In this document: positions 1-7,421 of the stretch, in pieces
Layout: each line of letters begins with the position of its first letter
How positions within the stretch are numbered: the stretch's first letter is position 1
NCBI GenBank assembly: GCA_903929845.1
Contig: CAIYWF010000202.1
Coordinates: forward strand, 1 to 27,057
Direction: 5' to 3'
DNA: 27,057 nt
DNA from: an uncultured Chlorobiaceae bacterium
GTDB taxonomy: Bacteria > Bacteroidota > Chlorobiia > Chlorobiales > Chlorobiaceae
Notes under the pieces: model-generated
Told to the model about the DNA's origin: nothing
Database searches by the model: none
Seen by the model: the letters and a program-made list of their open reading frames with translations, nothing else
Made by a program: the position numbers and the translations under genes

Positions 1-1
1 G

Positions 2-40
2 GAGTACAAGGCAGCCAATTGGGGCTTTTTTGGTGTACTC
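2..40 (+). terminator. Stem-loop with T-run, probable terminator of a gene left of the window
   Basis: An outer inverted repeat, GAGTACA (2-8) and TGTACTC (34-40), encloses a short inner stem, AGCC (13-16) and GGCT (23-26), followed directly by a run of T (26-31). The inner stem plus T-run has the shape of a rho-independent terminator reading rightwards, for a gene that would end before base 1. The remaining bases up to 137 show no gene. Confidence 0.4.
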
Positions 41-137
41 TCCGCTTGATATGGGTTTCTGTTGCGAAAATGGACGTAAAAAGGAAGCTTAAGGACTTTT
101 TGGTAACCAGTTGCTCTATCGTTAGCCCGACAGGCTG

Positions 138-608
138 CTAGCCCTTTTTTAAAGTTTCCTGCAGGTTGGTAAGATAGTGCTCTATCATACCGGTGAACTC
201 CATCTCGACAAGCGGGGAGATGATAAACTGGAGAAATGATGGGAAATCGACTGTCAGGTCACCTTTGGTTTTGATAGACACTTTGCTACCACCCTCTTTG
301 GGAGTTATAGTCCACCCTCCGTCTACTATGGCGTTGCCAACGCCGGAAACAGGCGTCCAGGCAACCGTCTTTGTTGCAGGATCGGAGGTATAATGACAAG
401 CATAAATTGTCTGTTGCAGAGTGTAGCTACCAATACCAATTTTCTCCATCTCCCAGCGGAAGGTGTTGTCGCCAAGATCGACAAGCTGATCTACTTTCGG
501 AAAATGAGAGGCCGAACGTCTCACATCGGCAAGAAGCTCGAAAACCTTTTCGGGAGAACAGAACGTCTCAAACTCCCTTTGAACGTTGATTTTTACAGAA
601 AATGCCAT
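138..608 (-). CDS. SRPBCC (START/polyketide-cyclase fold) family protein
   Basis: A 156-residue protein that reads as a SRPBCC helix-grip domain. It opens with a beta strand and the helix 'SPEKVFELLADVRRSASHFP', typical of this fold, and ends with a long C-terminal helix (about residues 130-155) that closes the hydrophobic pocket. No signal peptide or catalytic motif is visible, so it is probably a cytoplasmic ligand- or lipid-binding protein. It starts at ATG 606-608 and lies 39 bases downstream of the YcbB-type L,D-transpeptidase on the same strand, so it may be the last gene of that cluster. The fold assignment is fairly firm; the ligand is unknown. Confidence 0.7.
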   Translation of the reverse strand: MAFSVKINVQREFETFCSPEKVFELLADVRRSASHFPKVDQLVDLGDNTFRWEMEKIGIGSYTLQQTIYACHYTSDPATKTVAWTPVSGVGNAIVDGGWTITPKEGGSKVSIKTKGDLTVDFPSFLQFIISPLVEMEFTGMIEHYLTNLQETLKKG

Positions 609-647
609 AGTTTTACAAGCAGAAGCTTTCCATTTAGGGAGATGTTA

Positions 648-2297
648 TTAATGCACAGGTTTATTCAGTGCTTTCAATACGTTGTCGTCAAGAGAATAAA
701 CATCATAGGGAAACAACAGCTCGTCACCTTTAGCCACAGCTGTAAGGTAAAGAATATAAACAGGAATCGGATTCTTAAGAGCAACCGTTTTTTTTTTGCC
801 TCTCTTGATAGCTTCCAGGATCTGTAATCGACTCCAGCGCACCTTGTCCTGCAACACCAGTTCAGCAAGGTCTACAGGATTTTCCACCCTGATACAGCCT
901 GAGCTGAAAGTTCTTCTGCTTTTTTCAAACAGCTCCTTGTTCGGCGTATCATGCAGGTAAACAATATACCTGTTCGGCAGCAGAAACTTTATCCTCCCCA
1001 ATGCACCGTGGTCTCCTGCTGTCTGCTGCAGTCGGTAAGGAAAGTCCGCTGCCGAATACTGTGACCAGTTGACAGAAGCAGGTTGAACAACATGACCACT
1101 CCGGTCAATAACTTTCAGATTTTTTTTGTTGAGCCAGGAGCTGCTTTTACGGAGAGCGGGAAGCGCATCTTTAGCAAGAATGGTCGGCGGAATGACCCAC
1201 TGAGGATTGAAAATAATATGCTGCATATTGGCCTTGAAAACAGGAGTTTTACGGGAAGGCTGTCCAACAATAACCCGGGTTTCCCAACGAAAGTGACCGT
1301 TTTCTATATATTCCAGATTAAAACCTGCAATGTTCACCGTGACACAGGTCGGTTCAACATCACTTAAAAACCAACGGTACCTTTCGAGGTTGAGGCGAAT
1401 CTGTTCAATGCGACGCTCTACAGGAACATTCATGACATGAAGAGTGGCTGCACCAACCACTCCATCAGCTTCGATACCGTTCTGTTTCTGAAATCGCCTG
1501 ACGGCATCAACTATCTCTCTGTTATAGACCATTGAAGTATCATTACCAATCACTTTAATCTCACCCGAAACATTGAGGCGTTTGCGCAGCATTGGGATGC
1601 GGCGATCCCTTTTACCTGCCTGAAGTTTCGGCCCTTCCGCTAAAACCGGCCATCCGCCTTCTCTGGCAATGACACGATACCGGGCAAGCCATTTTCTGAG
1701 CTCCTCGTATTGGGGGTGCTGCGGACGAAGTGTTTTCAAAACCGCTGCGATTTGTTCTGAATCAATAGAATATTGAAGCCTCTCCTCAAGAGGTTTTCGG
1801 CTTCGGATATCAGTGATGTTCCAATTATGGTCAAGGCTTTCCGGGCGAACCTTTCCATAACGAAGATGACCAGCCAGAGCAAGAAACGCATCGCTCAGGA
1901 GAAGATCGTAGCTTGCCTCCTGTTCAGAAATTATCGGCGGCTTGTTGTAAAGCTCCCTGATTTCACTGAGATGATAATCTGAGGGATCAAGGCCGTCATC
2001 AATCGATTCTTCAATCGCTTTAATCAGTTCGGCAACCATCGTCCGCTTTGTCCATAAAGGCTGAAAGCCCCTGACGGCATAAAGGCGTGCTAAACGGGTC
2101 TTTGAGCTTTGTTGCAGGGGTAGTCTCTCAAAATGCTCACGGATCTTTTCTGCTGTCGCATTGTTCACCATGCTCTTTTGCAGGCCAAGCGGATGCTTTA
2201 TCTCGGTCTGAAGCGGCTCCTGCCGATAAGCTGAGGGCTTTACCGGAACGAGCTGAACAGGAGAGAATGCTAACCAAAAAAGAATAATACCGATCAT
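648..2297 (-). CDS. L,D-transpeptidase, YcbB/LdtD type
   Basis: A 549-residue periplasmic enzyme that should form 3-3 cross-links in peptidoglycan. The order is: an N-terminal hydrophobic signal segment (about 2-17), a scaffold domain (about 45-225), a peptidoglycan-binding repeat (about 232-290, with 'DAVRRFQKQNGIEADGVVG'), and a YkuD catalytic domain (about 315-485). The catalytic signature is intact: H449 in 'YLHDTP' and 'SSGCIRV' with Cys468 and Arg470. Length and domain order match the long YcbB subgroup rather than the short ErfK/YbiS enzymes. It begins 14 bases after the stop of a second L,D-transpeptidase gene, so the two are probably co-transcribed. Start ATG 2295-2297 gives a credible signal peptide. 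Confidence 0.9.
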   Translation of the reverse strand: MIGIILFWLAFSPVQLVPVKPSAYRQEPLQTEIKHPLGLQKSMVNNATAEKIREHFERLPLQQSSKTRLARLYAVRGFQPLWTKRTMVAELIKAIEESIDDGLDPSDYHLSEIRELYNKPPIISEQEASYDLLLSDAFLALAGHLRYGKVRPESLDHNWNITDIRSRKPLEERLQYSIDSEQIAAVLKTLRPQHPQYEELRKWLARYRVIAREGGWPVLAEGPKLQAGKRDRRIPMLRKRLNVSGEIKVIGNDTSMVYNREIVDAVRRFQKQNGIEADGVVGAATLHVMNVPVERRIEQIRLNLERYRWFLSDVEPTCVTVNIAGFNLEYIENGHFRWETRVIVGQPSRKTPVFKANMQHIIFNPQWVIPPTILAKDALPALRKSSSWLNKKNLKVIDRSGHVVQPASVNWSQYSAADFPYRLQQTAGDHGALGRIKFLLPNRYIVYLHDTPNKELFEKSRRTFSSGCIRVENPVDLAELVLQDKVRWSRLQILEAIKRGKKKTVALKNPIPVYILYLTAVAKGDELLFPYDVYSLDDNVLKALNKPVH

Positions 2298-2311
2298 AAG
2301 GGCAATGTGCG

Positions 2312-3037
2312 TTATGAAACATGCTCTGAAACTGCCTGCCGCCGGGCAATATCAGACTTGAAAAGTGTGGAACTGCTTGCATAATCCTTGCCACCATGAT
2401 AGATAAACAGGCAGCTTCCCCCTTTGATCAGGTTTATAACCTGCTGGAAACTCTCAAAAGAGAGAGCCGGGCACCCCTCACTTCTACCGAGTCGCCCATG
2501 CTTTTTGATAAAATCGTAAGAAACATAATCAGCGCCATGGATGACAATGCTTCTTGATTCGGCTTTATCATTAATACCTCGTTCCAGACCCAGAAGCCTG
2601 AGAGAATAACCGTGCTTGCCGTCATAGGTATTTCCTGTTGTATAAAAGCCAAGACTGCTCTGATGAGAACCAGGTGCATTGGAAAAACTCTGGGCATAGT
2701 TATCCCCACTGCCTCTGCCGTGCGCAACAAGTCCTGAATAAAGTAATCGCCCCCGGTTAATATCAATAACAAAAAGACGCTCATCAACTGAGGGAATGTT
2801 AAAATCAATAACGGTCAAAATGCCATCACGGCTGACCTTGCCCTGCTCTTTGAGCGAATAATAGCCGAGAAGTGCCATCCTGAGCACCTTCGGATTTATC
2901 CTGTTGCTGAGTTCAGGAAACTGAGTGAATACGGAAATGTTTTTTCTGATGGAAGGTATATCAACAGTCATTGAGCGTCCTTGAACGGGAAACGCCATCA
3001 TAAGCACCATAAAAAGAATGGACATCAATCGAATCAT
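2312..3037 (-). CDS. Murein L,D-transpeptidase catalytic domain protein (YkuD_2 family)
   Basis: A 241-residue secreted protein from the chosen ATG at 3035-3037, which gives a clean signal peptide (MIRLMSILFMVLMMAFPVQG). The open frame extends 25 codons further upstream, but that extra sequence is polar and cysteine-containing and would bury the signal peptide. An ATG four codons downstream is an alternative. The YkuD_2 catalytic signature is present: His167 in 'SIVIHGADYVS' and 'GRSEGCPAL' with Cys189, preceded by 'VAHGRGSG' typical of the family. Known members act on peptidoglycan peptides; whether this one cross-links, attaches or cleaves cannot be read here. It is upstream of the YcbB-type enzyme in the same apparent transcript. 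Confidence 0.85.
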   Translation of the reverse strand: MIRLMSILFMVLMMAFPVQGRSMTVDIPSIRKNISVFTQFPELSNRINPKVLRMALLGYYSLKEQGKVSRDGILTVIDFNIPSVDERLFVIDINRGRLLYSGLVAHGRGSGDNYAQSFSNAPGSHQSSLGFYTTGNTYDGKHGYSLRLLGLERGINDKAESRSIVIHGADYVSYDFIKKHGRLGRSEGCPALSFESFQQVINLIKGGSCLFIYHGGKDYASSSTLFKSDIARRQAVSEHVS

Positions 3038-3385
3038 AACTATAAGTTCTACTGTAGTTAAACCTGCGCCGCCCCGACATGGATGTTCTGTCAAGCGCAC
3101 GATGAAGTGCAAAAAGATAAGTTATTTTTCAGCATGCTCAAACCGGTGATTCTTCTGCGGAACTTGCAGGAGTGCCAGAAAGAACAGATAAGTCAAGAGC
3201 CTGTACACGGATTACTTTGCAAGTGCAGCATTCATAAAACGCCAGCGGGAATGAACAGTAACGACTATTTCCTGCTCTGAAGGGGCATTTCACTACTATT
3301 CCGAACTCGGCGTGATAAAGAGTAGCTTCTTTTTCATGAAAAATCCTTATTTTCGGTTTCACGTAACTATAATTACTATGGATAC
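3038..3385. other. 348-base intergenic region, no convincing full gene
   Basis: This lies between the membrane protein gene and the YkuD_2 gene, both on the minus strand. No ORF of believable composition was found on either strand. On the minus strand there is a good ribosome-binding site with a 13-codon ORF (listed separately). An imperfect palindrome, GTAACTATAATTAC (3363-3376), lies just beyond the upstream gene's stop codon. No T-rich terminator hairpin was recognised, so it is not clear that transcription stops here. Confidence 0.5.
3296..3337 (-). other. Short ORF with good RBS; leader peptide or gene remnant
   Basis: On the minus strand AAGGA (3344-3348) is followed 6 bases later by ATG (3335-3337), and the frame reads MKKKLLFITPSSE before three consecutive stops (TAG TAG TGA, 3290-3298). 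The start looks like the beginning of a normal bacterial protein. After the stops the same frame stays open for about 25 codons. It could be a leader peptide, the stub of a deleted gene, or chance. No function is proposed. Confidence 0.25.
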
Positions 3386-4042
3386 CTACCACTCCGAAGA
3401 GTAGAGCCCTACAATATCTTTGTAGACAATTGCTGCCGCGCAAGAGCTCACTGGAATAGTGACCAGCAAACCGACACCAAGGGCAAGCGCTCCGAGAAGG
3501 TTAAGAACAAGAAGAACAAGGGCAAAACCAAAAAAAGCAACCCAGTTCCTGGTAATGATTTTACGACTTGTTTCCATGGCCTGCCAGAACTCCATACGGT
3601 AATCGATGACAAGGAAGGTAGTAAACATATAGCCGATAGCAAGGTAAATACCCGGAACAAGGAGCAGGACAAGACCAATGGTTACAAGAATACTGGTTGC
3701 AAGAGCGGCAAGAAAAAGAGGCAGAAAGTAATTGAAACCCTTGAAAAAATCATTGAACTGGATCGGCTGCCCACTTAACAACCGGAATGCCGCAATACTA
3801 TATCCGGCAGAGAGTGCCGCACCAATTGCTGAAAATACAAGGGGACTCGCTGAATAAAAAACAGAGCATACTGCCGAAACAGCAAAAATAATGAGCGTAA
3901 ACCCTGTGAATTCACCGATATTCGCCCTGAACATCTCCCATCCCTGCATGATATAGTCCTGCACATTGACGGAGCAGGTTGTGCGCAACTGTTTTGCAAA
4001 GAGCTCAGGATCGACTTTTACTCCAAAATCAAAGGCTGCCAT
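3386..4042 (-). CDS. Integral membrane protein of unknown function
   Basis: A 218-residue protein from ATG 4040-4042; a GTG at 4052-4054 would add four residues, and neither has a well-spaced ribosome-binding site. A soluble N-terminus of about 45 residues is followed by roughly five or six hydrophobic segments, with two pairs in the first half and the helix pattern 'LVTIGLVLLLVPGIYLAIGY' in the middle. The segment 'VLLLVPGIYLAIGYMFTTFLVID' followed by a helix with 'AMETSRKIITRNW' is typical of the DUF975/glycerophosphodiesterase-membrane-domain type of multi-helix proteins, but that resemblance is only by eye. It may belong with the downstream envelope genes, separated by 348 bases. No catalytic residues are evident. 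Confidence 0.75.
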   Translation of the reverse strand: MAAFDFGVKVDPELFAKQLRTTCSVNVQDYIMQGWEMFRANIGEFTGFTLIIFAVSAVCSVFYSASPLVFSAIGAALSAGYSIAAFRLLSGQPIQFNDFFKGFNYFLPLFLAALATSILVTIGLVLLLVPGIYLAIGYMFTTFLVIDYRMEFWQAMETSRKIITRNWVAFFGFALVLLVLNLLGALALGVGLLVTIPVSSCAAAIVYKDIVGLYSSEW

Positions 4043-4275
4043 CTCCGTTACCACTTGTTAAAATTATTCAAACGCCGCAAGAATCCATAGGAAATGAATT
4101 CCAACGACAAAAACACACATCAAAATATATCCCTTCAAGTTACGCAATGGCTATACGGAAGCCAAGAAGTATCCAGCCAAAGGAACCTTTCTGCTGAACC
4201 TCTTGGTTTGTACTGCAAAGAGAGGCAATTGCCGGTATAGACCAAAGCCCTGCCTGAAAAATATTACTGTCACCA

Positions 4276-5151
4276 ATGAACACTTTTGCTCCAAAATCCA
4301 TCTACAGCGGCAATGCAACCGAAATAACATTACATGCTGCGGCACTCATCATTGCTGAGGCGTATCGTGCTGTTGCCGATCACAAACGGTTTTCACTGGT
4401 ACTGGCCGGAGGCAACTCTCCCATGCTTCTTTATGCACAACTTGCACAAGGGGTTTCAACCGCAGTACTGGAGCATTATGCACTTCCTGTTCCTGAGAGC
4501 AGTTCCGGCAACAAGCAGATACTTCACCCGCTTCCCCAAAAAACATGGTTTTTTATGGGTGATGAACGGTGCGTCCCGATCGGCCATCCTGACAGCAATT
4601 ACCGGATGATCAGAGAGTCGCTGCTTCCGAAATCAGCCATTCCTGAAGATCATCTTTTCAGAATGGCTGCGGAACATTCTAACCCGGAACTTGCCGCAAG
4701 AGAGTATGAAGCTGCCATCCGGGATTTTTTCTTTTCAGCAAACCCTCTGGAGGCCCAGGATTTTCCGGCCTTTGACTTTGTCGTGCTCGGCCTCGGCGAA
4801 GATGGCCATACCGCTTCGCTCTTTTCGGAGAACGCCGAAGCGCTTCAGGAAATGACGCGATGGGTGGTTGCAGTCAACGTACCTCAAGCAAAACCGCCCA
4901 GAATGCGGCTGACCCTGACTCTGCCGGTCTTCAACCATGCCCGGAACGTACTCTTTTTTACAACCGGCAGTTCAAAGAGCAGACTTGCTGAAAAAATATT
5001 TCTTGAACAGGAGAAGAGCGTACCGGCAAGTTTCATCAAGCCGGAAAACGGAACTGTTTTCTGGTTTACAAGTAAATCCTCTCCACTGACTCCGGCCCCC
5101 GGGAATGAACCGGGTACGATTCCGGTGGTTGATCGCCGACCGCATCCCTAA
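4276..5151 (+). CDS. pgl: 6-phosphogluconolactonase (DevB/Pgl type)
   Basis: A 291-residue cytoplasmic enzyme hydrolysing 6-phosphoglucono-1,5-lactone to 6-phosphogluconate, the second step of the oxidative pentose phosphate pathway. Family motifs are 'LVLAGGNSP' (residues 42-49, the phosphate-binding loop, usually SGGSTP), 'FFMGDERCVP' (about 92-101) with 'DSNYRM' after it, and 'GLGEDGHTASLF' (172-183). The protein is longer than the usual 230-260 residues, partly from an insertion around residues 60-88 and partly from a tail of about 28 residues after the last conserved strand. That tail is coded by DNA that is also the antisense of the zwf 3' end. It faces the zwf-gnd run convergently, so the three oxidative pentose phosphate genes are clustered but not all in one transcript. 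Confidence 0.93.
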   Translation: MNTFAPKSIYSGNATEITLHAAALIIAEAYRAVADHKRFSLVLAGGNSPMLLYAQLAQGVSTAVLEHYALPVPESSSGNKQILHPLPQKTWFFMGDERCVPIGHPDSNYRMIRESLLPKSAIPEDHLFRMAAEHSNPELAAREYEAAIRDFFFSANPLEAQDFPAFDFVVLGLGEDGHTASLFSENAEALQEMTRWVVAVNVPQAKPPRMRLTLTLPVFNHARNVLFFTTGSSKSRLAEKIFLEQEKSVPASFIKPENGTVFWFTSKSSPLTPAPGNEPGTIPVVDRRPHP

Positions 5152-6502
5152 TGGAATCAACAATCGACCAGGAATATTCGACACTGTCCTGCCGAATAAA
5201 ATTCATCTGCTCACCGGCCATGGCATCAAGAAGCAGACGGTGATAGGGAGTCAACCCAACCTCTGTAAATGAGGTTTTGTAATCAAATTTCAGATAAACG
5301 GGATCGGTAATCACCGCTTCACCGGGACGCTTGGCACCAAACTTTATGGCAATGGTCTCTTCCGGCTGGATGCGCATTATAACCTGGTTGGCAGTATAGC
5401 TGCAACTTTCGGCAGTACCAAAATAGTTCTGAGGCGGGCATTTGAAAGTAATAACAATCTCGGTTGCTGTTTCGGCGAGATTCTTGCCTGCCTTTACAAA
5501 AAAGGGCACATCTTTCCAACGCCAGTTATCAACAAAAAACTTTATCGCAGCAAAGGTTTCAACGGTTGATCCCGAAGCAACATTTTTTTCAGAGCGATAC
5601 CCTTCGTACTGTCCAAGCACAACAGATTGCTCCACATTGTAAGTATTAAACGGACGGATCGAGCGAAGAACCTTGGCTTTCTCATCACGCACCGCATCGG
5701 CTGAAAAATCAACCGGTGGTTCCATGGCAACTGCGGCAAGAAGCTGAAGTGCATGGTTCTGTATAATGTCCCGAAGCAGACCCGCCTCTTCATAATAAGC
5801 GCCACGGTCACGGATACCGAAATCTTCGGCAATGGTAATGGTTACATTGGCAATGTTATTGCGGTTCCACAACGGCTCAAAAATTCCATTAGAAAAACGG
5901 AAAACCATGATGTTCTGTACCGTCTCCTTTCCAAGATAATGATCAATACGGAAAACACGCTTTTCGCTGAAGACCGCTCCGATAACACTATTCAGCTCGC
6001 GTGCTGTCTGCAGGTTCCTGCCATAAGGCTTTTCAACAATGATTTTGCGCCATCCGCCGCAAATACCAATCTTGTCTCCAAAACCAGCCTCACCCAGGTT
6101 CGTGACAATAACCGGAGCAAGACTGGGTGGTGTGGCGAGATAAAAAAGCAGATTCTTGCAGATACCCAACTCTTCGGAAACATCCATCAGCTCATGATAA
6201 AGAGTATGATAGCCCTCAATCTCTGCCAGATCTACACGCACATAAAAGAGCCTGCCAGAGAACAATCTGAAAGTGGCCTCATCTGTCAGGGTTTCAGGAA
6301 ATAACCTGGCCATCTTTTCCTGAAGGGTTAAACGGAACTCTTCATGGGAAAGATCAGCACGCCCAACGCCGATGATGCGATAATCATCCGGAAGATTCCC
6401 CCACTGGGCAAGTTCATAAAGCGAAGGAAAAAGTTTGCGGGCGGCAAGATCACTGTTGGCGCCAAAAATAATAATAGAGTAATTATCAGGTTTTACCTGC
6501 AT
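5066..6502 (-). CDS. zwf: Glucose-6-phosphate 1-dehydrogenase
   Basis: A 478-residue enzyme oxidising glucose 6-phosphate to 6-phosphogluconolactone. The N-terminal Rossmann fingerprint is at 13-20 (FGANSDLA). The 'EKPYGR' motif is at 157-162 and the substrate-binding/catalytic signature RIDHYLGKE at 185-193. The C-terminus matches the usual ending of the family ('DQPPESYP'), so the annotated stop at 5066 is real. The second glycine of the usual GxxGDL coenzyme fingerprint is replaced by Ser17, which may affect NADP/NAD binding or simply be a lineage variant. It starts 9 bases after the gnd stop, so the two are almost certainly one transcript. Its last 86 bases overlap the end of pgl on the opposite strand. 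Confidence 0.95.
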   Translation of the reverse strand: MQVKPDNYSIIIFGANSDLAARKLFPSLYELAQWGNLPDDYRIIGVGRADLSHEEFRLTLQEKMARLFPETLTDEATFRLFSGRLFYVRVDLAEIEGYHTLYHELMDVSEELGICKNLLFYLATPPSLAPVIVTNLGEAGFGDKIGICGGWRKIIVEKPYGRNLQTARELNSVIGAVFSEKRVFRIDHYLGKETVQNIMVFRFSNGIFEPLWNRNNIANVTITIAEDFGIRDRGAYYEEAGLLRDIIQNHALQLLAAVAMEPPVDFSADAVRDEKAKVLRSIRPFNTYNVEQSVVLGQYEGYRSEKNVASGSTVETFAAIKFFVDNWRWKDVPFFVKAGKNLAETATEIVITFKCPPQNYFGTAESCSYTANQVIMRIQPEETIAIKFGAKRPGEAVITDPVYLKFDYKTSFTEVGLTPYHRLLLDAMAGEQMNFIRQDSVEYSWSIVDSIRDAVGDQPPESYPVHSRGPESVERIYL

Positions 6503-6511
6503 GTTGGTGCC

Positions 6512-7414
6512 TTATGATGGTTTTTCAATAAAGTCGTGCCCTCCGAACTCATGGCGCAGTGCCGCTACAACCCTGTCAGATAAATTCTCGTCAGAACGAG
6601 AACGGTAACGGTTGAAAAGAGATGCTGCAATCACAGGAATAGAGACCTCGTGTTCGAGTGCTGCCTCAACCGTCCAGCGACCTTCGCCAGAATCCGCAAT
6701 GGCGCCCCTGAGATAACCAAGCTTTGGATCTTTCTGCAACGCCTGAACCATCAGATCCATCAGCCAGCCCCGAATCACCGATCCATGCGCCCAGACACGG
6801 GAGACCTCTTCAAGATCAAAATCATAACCACTTGCATCAAGGAGATTAAAGCCTTCGCCGATGGCCTGCATCATACCATACTCAATACCGTTATGAACCA
6901 TTTTAGCGAAATGACCTGACCCTGATTTGCCCATATAGCCATACCCGTTTTCCACACAGAGATCGTTCAGCAAGGGCTCAATAGCCTCATAAGCCGCTTT
7001 TTCACCGCCAACCATAATACATGCGCCATGCCGAGCCCCTTCAAGCCCTCCGCTTGTACCTGCATCAAGAAAGCTTATCCCCTGCTCTTTGAGGCGAGCA
7101 GCTCTTTGTTCAGAATCCTTATAATGGGAATTACCTCCATCAACAATGATGTCCCCCCTCTCAAGCAGCGGAGCAAGATGGTCAATTGTACTGTCGACTG
7201 CAACGCCAGCCGGTACCATCAGCCATACCAAACGGGGAGATTCCAGCATATCGGCAAGCTCTTCCAGAGAACTGGCAGCAACCGCACCGTTTCCTGCAAG
7301 GGCTGCAACAGGCTCTTCAGAAAGATCAAAAATCACAAGTTCATGGCCACGTTCAAGAAGATGCTGCACCATATTGAACCCCATTTTTCCAAGCCCTACA
7401 ACTCCTGTTTTCAT
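6512..7414 (-). CDS. gnd: 6-phosphogluconate dehydrogenase, decarboxylating, short (GndA/YqeC) type
   Basis: A 300-residue enzyme converting 6-phosphogluconate to ribulose 5-phosphate and CO2. The N-terminal nucleotide-binding motif is GLGKMG (residues 7-12). The second beta strand ends 'IFDLS', and an acidic residue there is the usual mark of NAD+ rather than NADP+ preference. 'GTSGGLEGARHGACIMVGG' and 'KMVHNGIEYGMMQA' are the substrate-binding and catalytic lysine segments. At about 300 residues it belongs to the short form, not the 470-residue E. coli type. The start chosen is ATG 7412-7414, preceded by GAGGG; the frame continues upstream by 19 codons into the glycosyltransferase gene, which is not credible. 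It is 7 bases after the glycosyltransferase stop and 9 before zwf. Confidence 0.93.
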   Translation of the reverse strand: MKTGVVGLGKMGFNMVQHLLERGHELVIFDLSEEPVAALAGNGAVAASSLEELADMLESPRLVWLMVPAGVAVDSTIDHLAPLLERGDIIVDGGNSHYKDSEQRAARLKEQGISFLDAGTSGGLEGARHGACIMVGGEKAAYEAIEPLLNDLCVENGYGYMGKSGSGHFAKMVHNGIEYGMMQAIGEGFNLLDASGYDFDLEEVSRVWAHGSVIRGWLMDLMVQALQKDPKLGYLRGAIADSGEGRWTVEAALEHEVSIPVIAASLFNRYRSRSDENLSDRVVAALRHEFGGHDFIEKPS

Positions 7415-7421
7415 AACCCTC

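Noticed and set aside
3083..3280. 65-codon plus-strand frame in the 3.1 kb intergenic region
   Set aside because: No ribosome-binding site, no recognisable composition, and it overlaps the 5' region of the transpeptidase gene on the other strand.
3363..3376. GTAACTATAATTAC palindrome as a third copy of the 13280-type operator
   Set aside because: Only the four outer bases agree, spacing differs, and such AT-rich dyads are expected by chance; it is not used as evidence for a regulon.
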